A DNA stretch of 8,573 bases, taken from Geobacter sp. UBA1603. GTDB taxonomy: Bacteria > Desulfobacterota > Desulfuromonadia > Geobacterales > Pseudopelobacteraceae. The notes below the pieces were generated by a model that ran no database searches, was not told where the DNA came from, and saw only the letters and a list, made by a program, of their open reading frames with translations. The position numbers and the translations under genes were made by a program. Position 1 is the stretch's first letter. Every line of letters begins with the position of its first letter. Of this stretch, positions 1-6,805 are shown in pieces. The DNA lies in assembly GCA_002322035.1 (NCBI GenBank), contig DCNF01000020.1, positions 20,956-29,528 on the forward strand, read 5' to 3'.

Positions 1-99
1 TTCGCAGATCAGGTGCACCAGATTGTCGCTGATATTCTGATCACGCAAATGCCGGCGCAGATCGACCTGAAATTTGGTTTTTCCCGGTTCGTTGTACAT
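1..99 (-). CDS. fbp: N-terminal fragment, probable class 1 fructose-1,6-bisphosphatase (truncated by window edge)
   Basis: An open frame of 33 codons starts with ATG at 99 and runs off the left edge without a stop. It begins MYNEPGKTKFQVDLRRHLR and continues to ...DNLVHLICE. This resembles, from memory, the N-terminus of class 1 fructose-1,6-bisphosphatases annotated in Geobacter and relatives. That enzyme removes the 1-phosphate of fructose 1,6-bisphosphate in gluconeogenesis in the cytoplasm. No catalytic motif falls in the visible part, so the identity rests only on N-terminal resemblance. A purine-rich GGGGAGG (119-113) lies 13 nt upstream of the ATG, a rather long but usable Shine-Dalgarno spacing. 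The gene is co-directional with the MlaE-type gene, separated by 99 nt that contain a possible promoter of its own. Its existence as a gene is likely; the name is tentative. Confidence 0.5.
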   Translation of the reverse strand, partial: MYNEPGKTKFQVDLRRHLRDQNISDNLVHLICE

Positions 100-149
100 A
101 TCAGTACCAGAGCCTCCCCAGTAAGTTGAGTGAGTTGATTAGGATGCAA

Positions 150-178
150 ACAATAGCGCCGCAGGGTGTTTTTAGCAA
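150..178 (-). promoter_or_regulatory. Possible sigma-70 promoter for the gene at the left edge
   Basis: On the minus strand TTGCTA (178-173) is followed after exactly 17 nt by TATTGT (155-150). Each box matches the sigma-70 consensus at 4 of 6 positions. Transcription would begin near 143, giving a leader of about 44 nt before the ATG at 99. The position in the gap after the MlaE gene suits an independent promoter, but such scores also arise by chance. Confidence 0.35.
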
Positions 179-198
179 GAGTAAATAATCGGAGAAAG

Positions 199-1008
199 CT
201 AGAATGATGCCAGATAGGTGATCAGGCCATCCAGAAGAAATACGGCAAACAGACTGTTCATAACTGCCCTGGTTGCCGCCTGGGGGATCTCGGTCAGACT
301 GGTTCCAACCGCCAGACCATAGCAGCAACAGATTGATGAGATTGTAAGCCCGAAAAGCACACTTTTGCTGCACATCATGATCACTTCCGATACCCCCAGT
401 GCAGTCATGATACCTTGCACAAACTGCTCATAGGGTATGTGCCAGCCGATCGAGGCGACAAAAAAACTGACGGCAAAAGCGGCCATCACGAAATAGAACG
501 TCAGAATGACAACCGACGTGGTAACCCCCATGATACGCGGCAGAATCAGGTAACGGTCGGTCGGGATGCCAAGCATCTCAATCGTTTCAATCTCACCGTT
601 TATTTTCATGCTGCCCAGTTCGGCAGCAATTGCAGTCCCACTGCGGGCGACAATAATGACCGCCGTCAGAAGCGGGGCAAGTTCGCGCAGCACGACCCAG
701 ACAAGAATTTTACCGGTCAAGGTTCCATTATCGCCAACAAGACTGATAGTCTGGGCAATTATTACCGTCCCGATGATGGCAGCTATGGTGACTATGATCC
801 CGGACGCCTCCAGGCCGGTGAAATACACCTGCTTGAAAAGTACCGGCCGGATCGCGGCACCGCCCTGACGGACGGAAGACACGAGGTTGGCAAAGGCACT
901 AATGATGGTAAGGAACACATCACCGATCACCGACAGGCGGATCAGGGCCCAGCGGCCGATACCTTCAACCAGCCTGGACGTTTTAGAATTCGAAGCGGGC
1001 GCCGTCAT
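199..1008 (-). CDS. MlaE-type ABC transporter permease (lipid transport)
   Basis: The 269-residue product matches the MlaE/YrbE permease family (E. coli MlaE is about 260 residues). That family forms the membrane dimer of Mla-type ABC systems moving phospholipids or other hydrophobic molecules between inner and outer membranes. Visible hallmarks are an amphipathic N-terminal part, hydrophobic segments at about 68-92, 100-122, 158-185, 205-230 and 250-267, and the family signature AAELGSMKINGEIETIEML at 128-146 followed by LILPR at 154-158. The C-terminal stretch GTSLTEIPQAATRAVMNS is also typical. The start is uncertain. ATG at 1008 gives a normal family length but has no good Shine-Dalgarno site. 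A GGAGG at 1049-1045 sits 9 nt before an in-frame TTG at 1035, and another TTG occurs at 1044. All options overlap the end of the upstream hydrolase gene (stop 983), so the two are probably co-transcribed and translationally coupled. No ATPase (MlaF) or MCE protein (MlaD) gene lies beside it in the window. Confidence 0.88.
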   Translation of the reverse strand: MTAPASNSKTSRLVEGIGRWALIRLSVIGDVFLTIISAFANLVSSVRQGGAAIRPVLFKQVYFTGLEASGIIVTIAAIIGTVIIAQTISLVGDNGTLTGKILVWVVLRELAPLLTAVIIVARSGTAIAAELGSMKINGEIETIEMLGIPTDRYLILPRIMGVTTSVVILTFYFVMAAFAVSFFVASIGWHIPYEQFVQGIMTALGVSEVIMMCSKSVLFGLTISSICCCYGLAVGTSLTEIPQAATRAVMNSLFAVFLLDGLITYLASF

Positions 1009-1741
1009 GCAACATTTCGATTTCTGGAATGCCAAGGCTTTCAACCTCCGCCTTGATCGTAGCGACGTACTGGGGTTTCGGGTGAGTTATCAGAATCCGC
1101 TTCGGCAGGACCGGCATTTTCGCCAATTCGATCCCGAGCAGAGAACTGGTCAGGTGCCTGGTCAGCAGGGCCAGCTGCTCCATCTGGTTCGGAAAAGAAA
1201 CCTCGACAATCAGGGCGTCAACGCCAGAAGCATAATTCCAGAACTCTTCCGTGGAACCGGTATCACCGGTGTAGGCGAGTGAAACGCCGTTGCGCCTGAC
1301 CAGATAGCCGACCGCCGGGACCGTATGATTGACCGGGATTGCGCAGACGTCATATCCGCCGATCCGGTGGTATGTGCGCGGCTCAATCGCCTGGAAGGTC
1401 AGCACCGGGGCCTCCGGGTTCGGGATTTTGGTAAAATCGGGCCAGATGACGTTATTGAACAGGTGAGAGCGCATGGCGTCGATCACATCCTCTGAAGCAT
1501 AAACTTTCACGTTGTGGCTCAGATTCTTGATGATGATATTGTCAGCCAGGTTCGGGATTCCCCGGATGTGATCAAGATGTGAGTGGGTTACAAGAATGTG
1601 CTGGAGATCCCACTGCTCATCCTCGGTTAACACGGCTCCGATCGTCCCCGCATCCAGCAGCATCTGATCATCAATCAGGAATGCCGGCGGTCTGAAATCG
1701 GGGAATTCTGCTCCGGCGCTGCCGAGAATTCTCAGTTTCAT
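983..1741 (-). CDS. Metallo-beta-lactamase-fold hydrolase, probable class II 3',5'-cyclic-nucleotide phosphodiesterase
   Basis: The 252-residue cytoplasmic protein has no signal peptide. Its metal site is complete: THSHLDH with H53, H55, D57 and H58, then H139 (PVNHT), D160 (YTGDTG), H196 (RHLTSS) and H220 (ITHPKP). This is a two-metal hydrolase layout. The stretch HSHLDHIRGI follows the first ten positions of the class II cyclic-nucleotide phosphodiesterase signature as I remember it (HxHLDHIxGI) but then diverges, and the late His-Leu-Thr is also seen in that family. Hydrolysis of cAMP or cGMP is therefore a reasonable prediction, not a certainty; RNase Z-like or other MBL hydrolases are alternatives. 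ATG at 1741 is chosen because AAGGAGAT stands just upstream; a longer in-frame version to 1780 would leave that site inside the gene. The gene lies 44 nt after the PilZ gene and its end overlaps the MlaE gene. A class III cyclase lies about 1.8 kb upstream on the same strand, which strengthens the cyclic-nucleotide reading. Confidence 0.78.
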   Translation of the reverse strand: MKLRILGSAGAEFPDFRPPAFLIDDQMLLDAGTIGAVLTEDEQWDLQHILVTHSHLDHIRGIPNLADNIIIKNLSHNVKVYASEDVIDAMRSHLFNNVIWPDFTKIPNPEAPVLTFQAIEPRTYHRIGGYDVCAIPVNHTVPAVGYLVRRNGVSLAYTGDTGSTEEFWNYASGVDALIVEVSFPNQMEQLALLTRHLTSSLLGIELAKMPVLPKRILITHPKPQYVATIKAEVESLGIPEIEMLHDGARFEF

Positions 1742-1785
1742 TGGTATCTCCTTCTGTTTGAAAGCCCGGTAGAATGACAATTCGC

Positions 1786-2514
1786 CTACAGCAGGCCCTC
1801 CTGATTGAGGTACTGATCTTTGATATCCTGGACAATTTCAACCTGGCGCATATAGATAAAATGCGATACGACCGTATCGGCTTTTTTGTCAGGTTCAAGC
1901 ATGAACGTCACCCGGACTCCGCCCTGATCGTCAGACTTGGTCCGTAACACGACTGCATCGGTTTTCAGGTGCATCCCCTCCAGTGAACTCAGCAACTGAC
2001 CGCGGGCTGTGACCTCACAAAGGAACGGATGCGCGAACTGCACCGCCATGCCGGTCACCGACAAATCAACAAGCCTTCCTTTGCAGACCTGGCCGTCGCA
2101 CCGGAACATAACCGGATACTCGCGGTTGACGCGAACCCTGACCGACTGGCGCCGCTCGGCAAGAATCTGGGCATAGGCAAAGCGTGTCAACACGCCAAGA
2201 TTGCGGTTAACATTAACCGCGCCGGTGTAGGAGTGAACCCCCAGACCGGCCGGGAAGTGGGCGCTTTTCAGAAGCGTCTGTTTCGCAAATTTCATCACCA
2301 CCGTCTGATGGTGCGAGCTTTCCACCTCGGCACTGTCATCGATTACCTTGATATTCTTTACCTTGAACGAAATCGGCATTTCAAAATAGTAATTAAGCAA
2401 TACCAGATCGTTACGTAAACGGCCGGCCCCAATATCCTGCAGAACGGAGAGAATCCGCGCACTGTCACGCACGCCGTCGTCGAGCGTTACCAATTGATAG
2501 ATATCATGCATCAT
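1786..2514 (-). CDS. PilZ-domain protein, likely c-di-GMP receptor
   Basis: The product is 242 residues. The C-terminal half is a PilZ domain: RRQSVR at 121-126 supplies the RxxxR arm (R122 and R126), and DLSVTG at 150-155 is the [DN]xSxxG motif on the barrel. Both c-di-GMP-contacting motifs are intact, so binding is expected. Residues about 1-115 form a separate N-terminal domain, probably a YcgR-like split barrel, with no signal peptide or membrane segment. The arrangement suggests a cytoplasmic effector that changes conformation when c-di-GMP binds, typically acting on motility, adhesion or polysaccharide output; its partner cannot be told from sequence. The start at 2514 makes an ATGA overlap with the mutM stop (TGA at 2513-2511), implying translational coupling. 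A second ATG follows at 2511. The frame stays open to 2565, but that start would lie deep inside mutM. A GGAG about 15 nt upstream is too far to be a strong ribosome site. Confidence 0.85.
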   Translation of the reverse strand: MMHDIYQLVTLDDGVRDSARILSVLQDIGAGRLRNDLVLLNYYFEMPISFKVKNIKVIDDSAEVESSHHQTVVMKFAKQTLLKSAHFPAGLGVHSYTGAVNVNRNLGVLTRFAYAQILAERRQSVRVRVNREYPVMFRCDGQVCKGRLVDLSVTGMAVQFAHPFLCEVTARGQLLSSLEGMHLKTDAVVLRTKSDDQGGVRVTFMLEPDKKADTVVSHFIYMRQVEIVQDIKDQYLNQEGLL

Positions 2515-3359
2515 GAATGCGCTGCTGACTCCGTTCCAGAGTGATCTGATGCCAGTTTCTGACACCCACTGCAGATGTGGGTGCCGCGTTGGGCCACCCT
2601 GATTTTACTGACTGGCAGACCGCAGGCATAACAGGGCTGGCCGCTTCTACCATAGACCATGACCGGAAATTCTCCGGCCTTGAAAACACCGTCAATATTG
2701 GCCCCTCCGGCCTGCACCGCTTCAGCGAGAATCGAAACCACCGCACCATGCAGGCGGCTGACATCATCGGCAGCCAGGGAGCCCGAAACGGCAAGGGGGT
2801 GGAGTCGGGCCCTGAACAATATTTCGTCGGCATAGATGTTTCCAATACCGGCAATAACCCTCTGGTCAAGCAACAGTGGCTTCAGCTGGCGATTCACGCG
2901 CGACAGGACGCCGGAAAACGTTTCCAGTGACACGGTCAAGGCATCAGGCCCGAGCGTACCGACAACATCATGCGGGGCATGGGTTACCCACAATTGCCCA
3001 AAACGGCGCGGATCGTCAAACAACAGCGCGGCACCGTTCCGCAGAACGATTCTCAATCTGGTGTGACGGGCAGGGTCCCCTCCGGCGGAAACAATCATGA
3101 TACGGCCGGTCATGCGCAGATGGAGTATCAGGTAAAGCGGCACTTCCCGCCCGTCCATCCGGATGATCAGATACTTGCCGGAACGGCTGACCGCCCCGAA
3201 ACAGGTACCTGCCAGACTGTACAGAGCTTCCATCGACGTCGAGCGGTCAAGCAGCTTCTGATCCAGCAGCTCAACGGCACTGACAGGGCTGGCCAGCGGA
3301 CCCGTCAAAGCTACCCGCACCATTCGGGCAACAGATTCGACTTCCGGCAATTCAGGCAT
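2511..3359 (-). CDS. mutM: Formamidopyrimidine-DNA glycosylase (Fpg/MutM)
   Basis: This enzyme removes 8-oxoguanine and formamidopyrimidines from DNA and nicks the abasic site. The 282-residue sequence starts MPELPEVE, giving the catalytic Pro2 and Glu3 once Met is removed. Other expected features are present: K62 in RSGKYL, HLRMTG at 80-85, the DPRRFG loop at 116-121, GIGNIYADE at 171-179 with N173, and a C-terminal zinc finger with C243, C246, C263 and C266 plus R258 in the finger hairpin. All key residues for activity are there. The protein is about a dozen residues longer than usual (about 270), the surplus being a polar tail after the last zinc Cys. The start ATG at 3359 is fixed by the catalytic N-terminus; upstream there is only a distant AGAGGG. 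It follows the cyclase gene after 159 nt and its stop overlaps the PilZ start. Confidence 0.97.
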   Translation of the reverse strand: MPELPEVESVARMVRVALTGPLASPVSAVELLDQKLLDRSTSMEALYSLAGTCFGAVSRSGKYLIIRMDGREVPLYLILHLRMTGRIMIVSAGGDPARHTRLRIVLRNGAALLFDDPRRFGQLWVTHAPHDVVGTLGPDALTVSLETFSGVLSRVNRQLKPLLLDQRVIAGIGNIYADEILFRARLHPLAVSGSLAADDVSRLHGAVVSILAEAVQAGGANIDGVFKAGEFPVMVYGRSGQPCYACGLPVSKIRVAQRGTHICSGCQKLASDHSGTESAAHS

Positions 3360-3518
3360 CGCTACTTAAGCCCTCTCACCGGAGCACGGTTCATACCTGA
3401 AAACGGGACCAGCTGCTTGGCGCGGTGCTCAGTCATGAAAGATCGCCCGTCAGCACCACTGGTACAAGATACGGCCTCGTTCCCCGTCGGGCAGGACAGC
3501 AACGCGCCGGCAGGGACG

Positions 3519-5624
3519 CTATTTGCTCTTGGCAACATAAACCCCGTCCCACCCAGCCGGCGGCGGATCGGTGCGATATTCGATACAGCGCCCGACATAC
3601 AGCCTGGACGGACCATCGTTATACTCTGCCACCAGCAGTTCAAACACCACCTGTGCTCGTTCAAACTCCATCGAGCGATAGATGTCCAGTGCTTCCAGAA
3701 AGCGGGGCAGTATCTCCTGGTTACGGGTCATCAGTTCAAACATGACGACCGGATGCAGTTTACCCTTGACCCGGACCCGGTCAACTTCCCGGAACGTGAA
3801 GCGACCGGGGGCTACCTGCCGGTATGTATCCTCACTGACCAGAATATGCGATCCGTAATACTTGTTCAGCCCTTCCAGGCGTGACGCCAGATTAACCGAG
3901 TCACCAATTGCCGTGTAGTCGAAACGGATATCAGCCCCCATGTTGCCGACAACCGCCGGTCCGGTATTGATACCGATACCGATGTCGATCGTGTGCATAC
4001 CCCGCTCGGCAAAGCCGGCGTTGAGCCTCTCCAGCTCTCCCAGCATACGGACAGCCGCCGTGCAGGAACGCTCGGCATGATCGGGAACATCAAGCGGAGC
4101 ATTGAAAAGTGCCATGACCGCATCGCCGATGAATTTGTCCAGTGTCCCCCCCTCTTCAAGGACAATCCGGGTCATCGGCGTCAGGTATTCATTGAGCAGG
4201 GTGACCAGTTCCGGCGGCGTCAGGCTCTCCGAGACGGTAGTAAAACCGCGGATATCCGAAAAGAGAATCGATAGTTCGCGCTGTTCACCGCCGAGGACCA
4301 GTTTGTCCGGATTTTTCTCGATCTGTTTGACCAGATCAGGTGAAACATAGCTGGAAAAGGCCTTTTTCAGCTGTTTGCCCTTGCGTTCCACCACCAGGTT
4401 CCGATAGGACTCTCCCCCCAGATAAGCAATACCGATACCCAGCAGCGGATACGCCAGGGTCAGATCATGCAGGTAGGAGGCAAAGGTCAGATAGTTGAAG
4501 CCGATAAAACCACCGGAGGTCAGCACAAGCGCCAGCAGGCCAACCAGGGTCCCGGGGGCAAAACCGAGCAGAACGCCGAGAAGAACAGGAAGGATAACTA
4601 TCGCCGCCTGTTCGATGGCCCGGGTATCACTATTATACTTGAGGAAACTGTTCTGCAGGATATTGGATGCCACGGTTGCGTGGATTTCGACTCCGGGCAG
4701 TGTTGGATCGAATGGTGTGGCGCGTACGTCGAAAATACCGATTTCCGTAGCCCCCACCAGCACCAGGGCATTGTTGAGTGTTCCGGGAGGAAGACGTTTT
4801 TTGATAATATCCACCGCAGGCAGAGTCCGGAAAGTAGCGGTGCCGCCGTAGTAGTTCAAGCGAAGTTTGCCGGCAGCATCCACCGGCAGCGGCTGATCAC
4901 CGACCTTCAGCTCCGATACTCCATGCCTGTCAATCGAAAGGGTAACCGGCTGACCGCGATAGCCCGCCAGGGTTTTCAGTGCCAGCGAACCATAGATATC
5001 TCCACCGTACATTGACAGCAGAATTGCCCGGCGGTAAATCCCATCCTGATCGGCGTTGACCGTGAAAAAACCATGGTCAAGGGCCCCCTGGCCGATTTCA
5101 GCCACATTCAGGTCAATCCCTTTGAACTCATCGATCGGCGTGCTGGTGACGCCTTCAGCAACCACCGGGTCGATGCGGCGGGCGATGATATGCTCAAACG
5201 AGCGTTCGTCAACCGGCTGGGCTTCGGTACGAAAAAAATACCCGGCAATCACGTTACCGGCCTCAAAGATAGTCCGGCCCAGAAGGCGGTCATTTTCTAT
5301 CCCGGCACAGGTGTTATCCGGTTCGGAAAAAATGATGTCCAGGCCGGCAACGACTGCTCCATAGGACTTGATTCCGCTCACCAGCTCGGAAACAACCGTG
5401 CGCGGCCAGGGCCAGCGGCCGATTTCTTTGATACTTTTCGGATCGATGGCAACGACAACAACCCGCGGATCGGGGCTGGCCGTACCCCGGGCAATGAAAC
5501 GGGCGTCCTTCAGGCGCAGATCAACCCGTTCGATGACGGTCGGTTCAATACGGTAGGCCAACAGAGCAAGACCGGCGGCAACCGCTCCGATCAGCATGAA
5601 AAAGAGGCGCTTGGAAAGCGTCAC
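3519..5624 (-). CDS. CHASE2-domain class III adenylate cyclase
   Basis: The 701-residue membrane protein has an N-terminal membrane segment (about 7-24), a large extracytoplasmic CHASE2 sensor (about 25-330), three membrane segments (about 337-356, 358-378, 387-404), a linker, and a class III cyclase domain (about 445-630) in the cytoplasm. Catalytic residues look complete: metal-binding D457 (FSDIRGFT) and D501 (GDAVMALF), purine-specifying K497 and T571, and transition-state N578 and R582 in VNLASRLE. The Lys/Thr pair is the class IIIb pattern and points to ATP rather than GTP as substrate. The C-terminal 70 residues, with FLEALDIYR and WDGVYVAK, match the tail usual in CHASE2 cyclases. The start is GTG at 5624 with GGGAGGA just upstream; the gene begins 18 nt after the fecR stop, so the two form an operon. 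The CHASE2 ligand is unknown; envelope sensing by or with the FecR-TPR protein is inferred from adjacency. Confidence 0.93.
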   Translation of the reverse strand: MTLSKRLFFMLIGAVAAGLALLAYRIEPTVIERVDLRLKDARFIARGTASPDPRVVVVAIDPKSIKEIGRWPWPRTVVSELVSGIKSYGAVVAGLDIIFSEPDNTCAGIENDRLLGRTIFEAGNVIAGYFFRTEAQPVDERSFEHIIARRIDPVVAEGVTSTPIDEFKGIDLNVAEIGQGALDHGFFTVNADQDGIYRRAILLSMYGGDIYGSLALKTLAGYRGQPVTLSIDRHGVSELKVGDQPLPVDAAGKLRLNYYGGTATFRTLPAVDIIKKRLPPGTLNNALVLVGATEIGIFDVRATPFDPTLPGVEIHATVASNILQNSFLKYNSDTRAIEQAAIVILPVLLGVLLGFAPGTLVGLLALVLTSGGFIGFNYLTFASYLHDLTLAYPLLGIGIAYLGGESYRNLVVERKGKQLKKAFSSYVSPDLVKQIEKNPDKLVLGGEQRELSILFSDIRGFTTVSESLTPPELVTLLNEYLTPMTRIVLEEGGTLDKFIGDAVMALFNAPLDVPDHAERSCTAAVRMLGELERLNAGFAERGMHTIDIGIGINTGPAVVGNMGADIRFDYTAIGDSVNLASRLEGLNKYYGSHILVSEDTYRQVAPGRFTFREVDRVRVKGKLHPVVMFELMTRNQEILPRFLEALDIYRSMEFERAQVVFELLVAEYNDGPSRLYVGRCIEYRTDPPPAGWDGVYVAKSK

Positions 5625-5642
5625 GATTCCTCCCGCCTGCCG

Positions 5643-6692
5643 TTAATGGGCGCCCAGTGACTTGATCAGGGTATCAACCGTGTCACGGTGCTTCCCGCCC
5701 GGATACGCTTTGCGATACTGCTCGAATCGCGCCAGGGCCTGTTCGGCAAATCCCATCTCTGACAGGGACTGGGCTGCGTTGAACAGCGCCGATTCTGCCT
5801 GGGGCAGCTTTGGGTACTCCTCAAGCACAAGCAGATATTCGGCCAGTGCCAGTTCCGGATTGGAAAGGAAACGGGCATACACTGCACCCCGCTCCATATG
5901 GGCATCTGCCCGAATCAAAGCAACCCTGGTCAGGTCAAGGGCAATCTGGAAGACATGCAACGCTTCCTGGTATTTGCCAGAATCAGCAAGATAATGGCCA
6001 TGATTGATGTTCCAGCGGGCGATGATGTCAGATATCCGGCCCGAATCGGTCCACTCGGCCGGCGGCACCGCTGCGGTGATGCTGTCGAAAATCCCCTTGG
6101 CTTCGGCAATCGGGGTGCCGGGAGCGATTTTAAGCGGATCGACCGGTTTTTCACCCCGGGTGTTCTGGGTCATGGTGCTGGCGGTCAGCGCCTGCTGCGG
6201 CCCCTTGCCGTCCCCTGAAACCGCCACTGATCCTTCATTGCCGAAAAACACATTGGCCGGCCCCTGGGAAAGCATCAGAAATTCAGTCCCCTTGATTCCG
6301 GCTACCGCCGTACCGCTTTTAACCGTCATGCCGGACAGCTTTCCGGAAAATTTGGTAACCGAGGCACGAACCTTGCCCTGGGAAAGATTGAACACCCCTT
6401 CGCGCTTGTTTTTGCTGAGCTGAAACGTGCTGACCTCAAATTCGGTATCGTTGGCCAGGGTAAACCTGCTCTTGTCATCAAGGGTCAGCTCCACCCAGCC
6501 GTCAGACCCGGTCTTGATCCAGTTCCCTTCACTGATCTGGGCCCCCTGCTTAAGAGACTCATAGGGAATGTTGTTCTTTGACCGGAACTGGGCAGCGCCT
6601 TTCAGGCCGGTAATTTTTCCGACCGGAGCAGCCATGGAGGCGACCGGAACCAGCAGCAGCACTACTAACATGAGAATTACGTATCGTTTCAT
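5643..6692 (-). CDS. Exported FecR-domain protein with C-terminal TPR repeats
   Basis: The 349-residue protein begins with a clear Sec signal peptide: KR, a hydrophobic core at 5-17, and probable cleavage in ASMAAP near 21-23. It is therefore periplasmic, or attached outside the inner membrane. A FecR-type beta domain spans about 45-155, with IKTGSDGWVELTLDDKSRFTL at about 59-79 and a second strand set ending in GTAVAGIKGTEFL. A Pro/Ala-rich linker leads to helical TPR-like repeats at about 223-345, for example GKYQEALHVFQIALDL and FAEQALARFEQYRKAYP. Unlike classic FecR it has no internal membrane anchor or cytoplasmic anti-sigma segment, and no FecI-type sigma gene adjoins it, so sigma regulation is unlikely. 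The start ATG at 6692 has GGGAGG 6 nt upstream. It is the first gene of the leftward operon, 18 nt before the CHASE2 cyclase, and is probably its periplasmic partner (inference). Ligand unknown. Confidence 0.9.
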   Translation of the reverse strand: MKRYVILMLVVLLLVPVASMAAPVGKITGLKGAAQFRSKNNIPYESLKQGAQISEGNWIKTGSDGWVELTLDDKSRFTLANDTEFEVSTFQLSKNKREGVFNLSQGKVRASVTKFSGKLSGMTVKSGTAVAGIKGTEFLMLSQGPANVFFGNEGSVAVSGDGKGPQQALTASTMTQNTRGEKPVDPLKIAPGTPIAEAKGIFDSITAAVPPAEWTDSGRISDIIARWNINHGHYLADSGKYQEALHVFQIALDLTRVALIRADAHMERGAVYARFLSNPELALAEYLLVLEEYPKLPQAESALFNAAQSLSEMGFAEQALARFEQYRKAYPGGKHRDTVDTLIKSLGAH

Positions 6693-6721
6693 GCCATACC
6701 TCCCATATACCGATTACACGT

Positions 6722-6738
6722 GCGATAGATCGTATCGC
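6722..6738. repeat. Inverted repeat in the fecR leader
   Basis: GCGATA (6722-6727) and TATCGC (6733-6738) form a perfect 6-bp inverted repeat around a 5-nt spacer. On the minus strand it lies in the predicted fecR leader, about 30 nt upstream of the ATG. It could be a protein-binding operator or a small RNA hairpin; it is short and could be chance. Confidence 0.4.
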
Positions 6739-6762
6739 CGGATTGGATATTTTGCGAATCGA

Positions 6763-6790
6763 ATCTTAACAGTAAATCAGCGTTAGTCAA
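6763..6790 (-). promoter_or_regulatory. Predicted sigma-70 promoter of the fecR-cyclase operon
   Basis: TTGACT (6790-6785, 5 of 6 consensus) is followed after 16 nt by TAAGAT (6768-6763, 4 of 6). Transcription would begin near 6756, leaving a leader of about 64 nt before the fecR ATG at 6692. It is the best minus-strand match in the divergent region and faces away from the tmk promoter. Confidence 0.55.
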
Positions 6791-6805
6791 ATGGAATATG
6801 CCCAA

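Noticed and set aside
415..1056. 213-codon plus-strand open frame opposite the MlaE gene
   Set aside because: The translation is highly polar (Asp, Arg, Gly, His) as expected from the complement of a membrane protein, while the minus strand encodes a clear MlaE family member.
3382..3430. GAGCAC...GTGCTC inverted repeat in the cyclase-mutM gap as a terminator
   Set aside because: The arms are only 6 bp, are separated by 37 nt and lack a following T-run, so they do not make an intrinsic terminator.
3362..3436. 25-codon minus-strand frame just before mutM
   Set aside because: There is no Shine-Dalgarno site before its ATG, no recognisable sequence and no independent support.
2970..3884. 304-codon plus-strand open frame opposite mutM and the cyclase end
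   Set aside because: It spans two well-supported minus-strand genes and the gap between them, and its translation is low-complexity (rich in Arg, Gln, His, Pro) with no recognisable domain. It is typical of a shadow frame in GC-rich DNA.
5643..6692. Reading the FecR protein as an anti-sigma regulator of iron uptake
   Set aside because: It has an N-terminal signal peptide but no cytoplasmic anti-sigma segment, and no FecI-type sigma factor or TonB receptor gene is present nearby.
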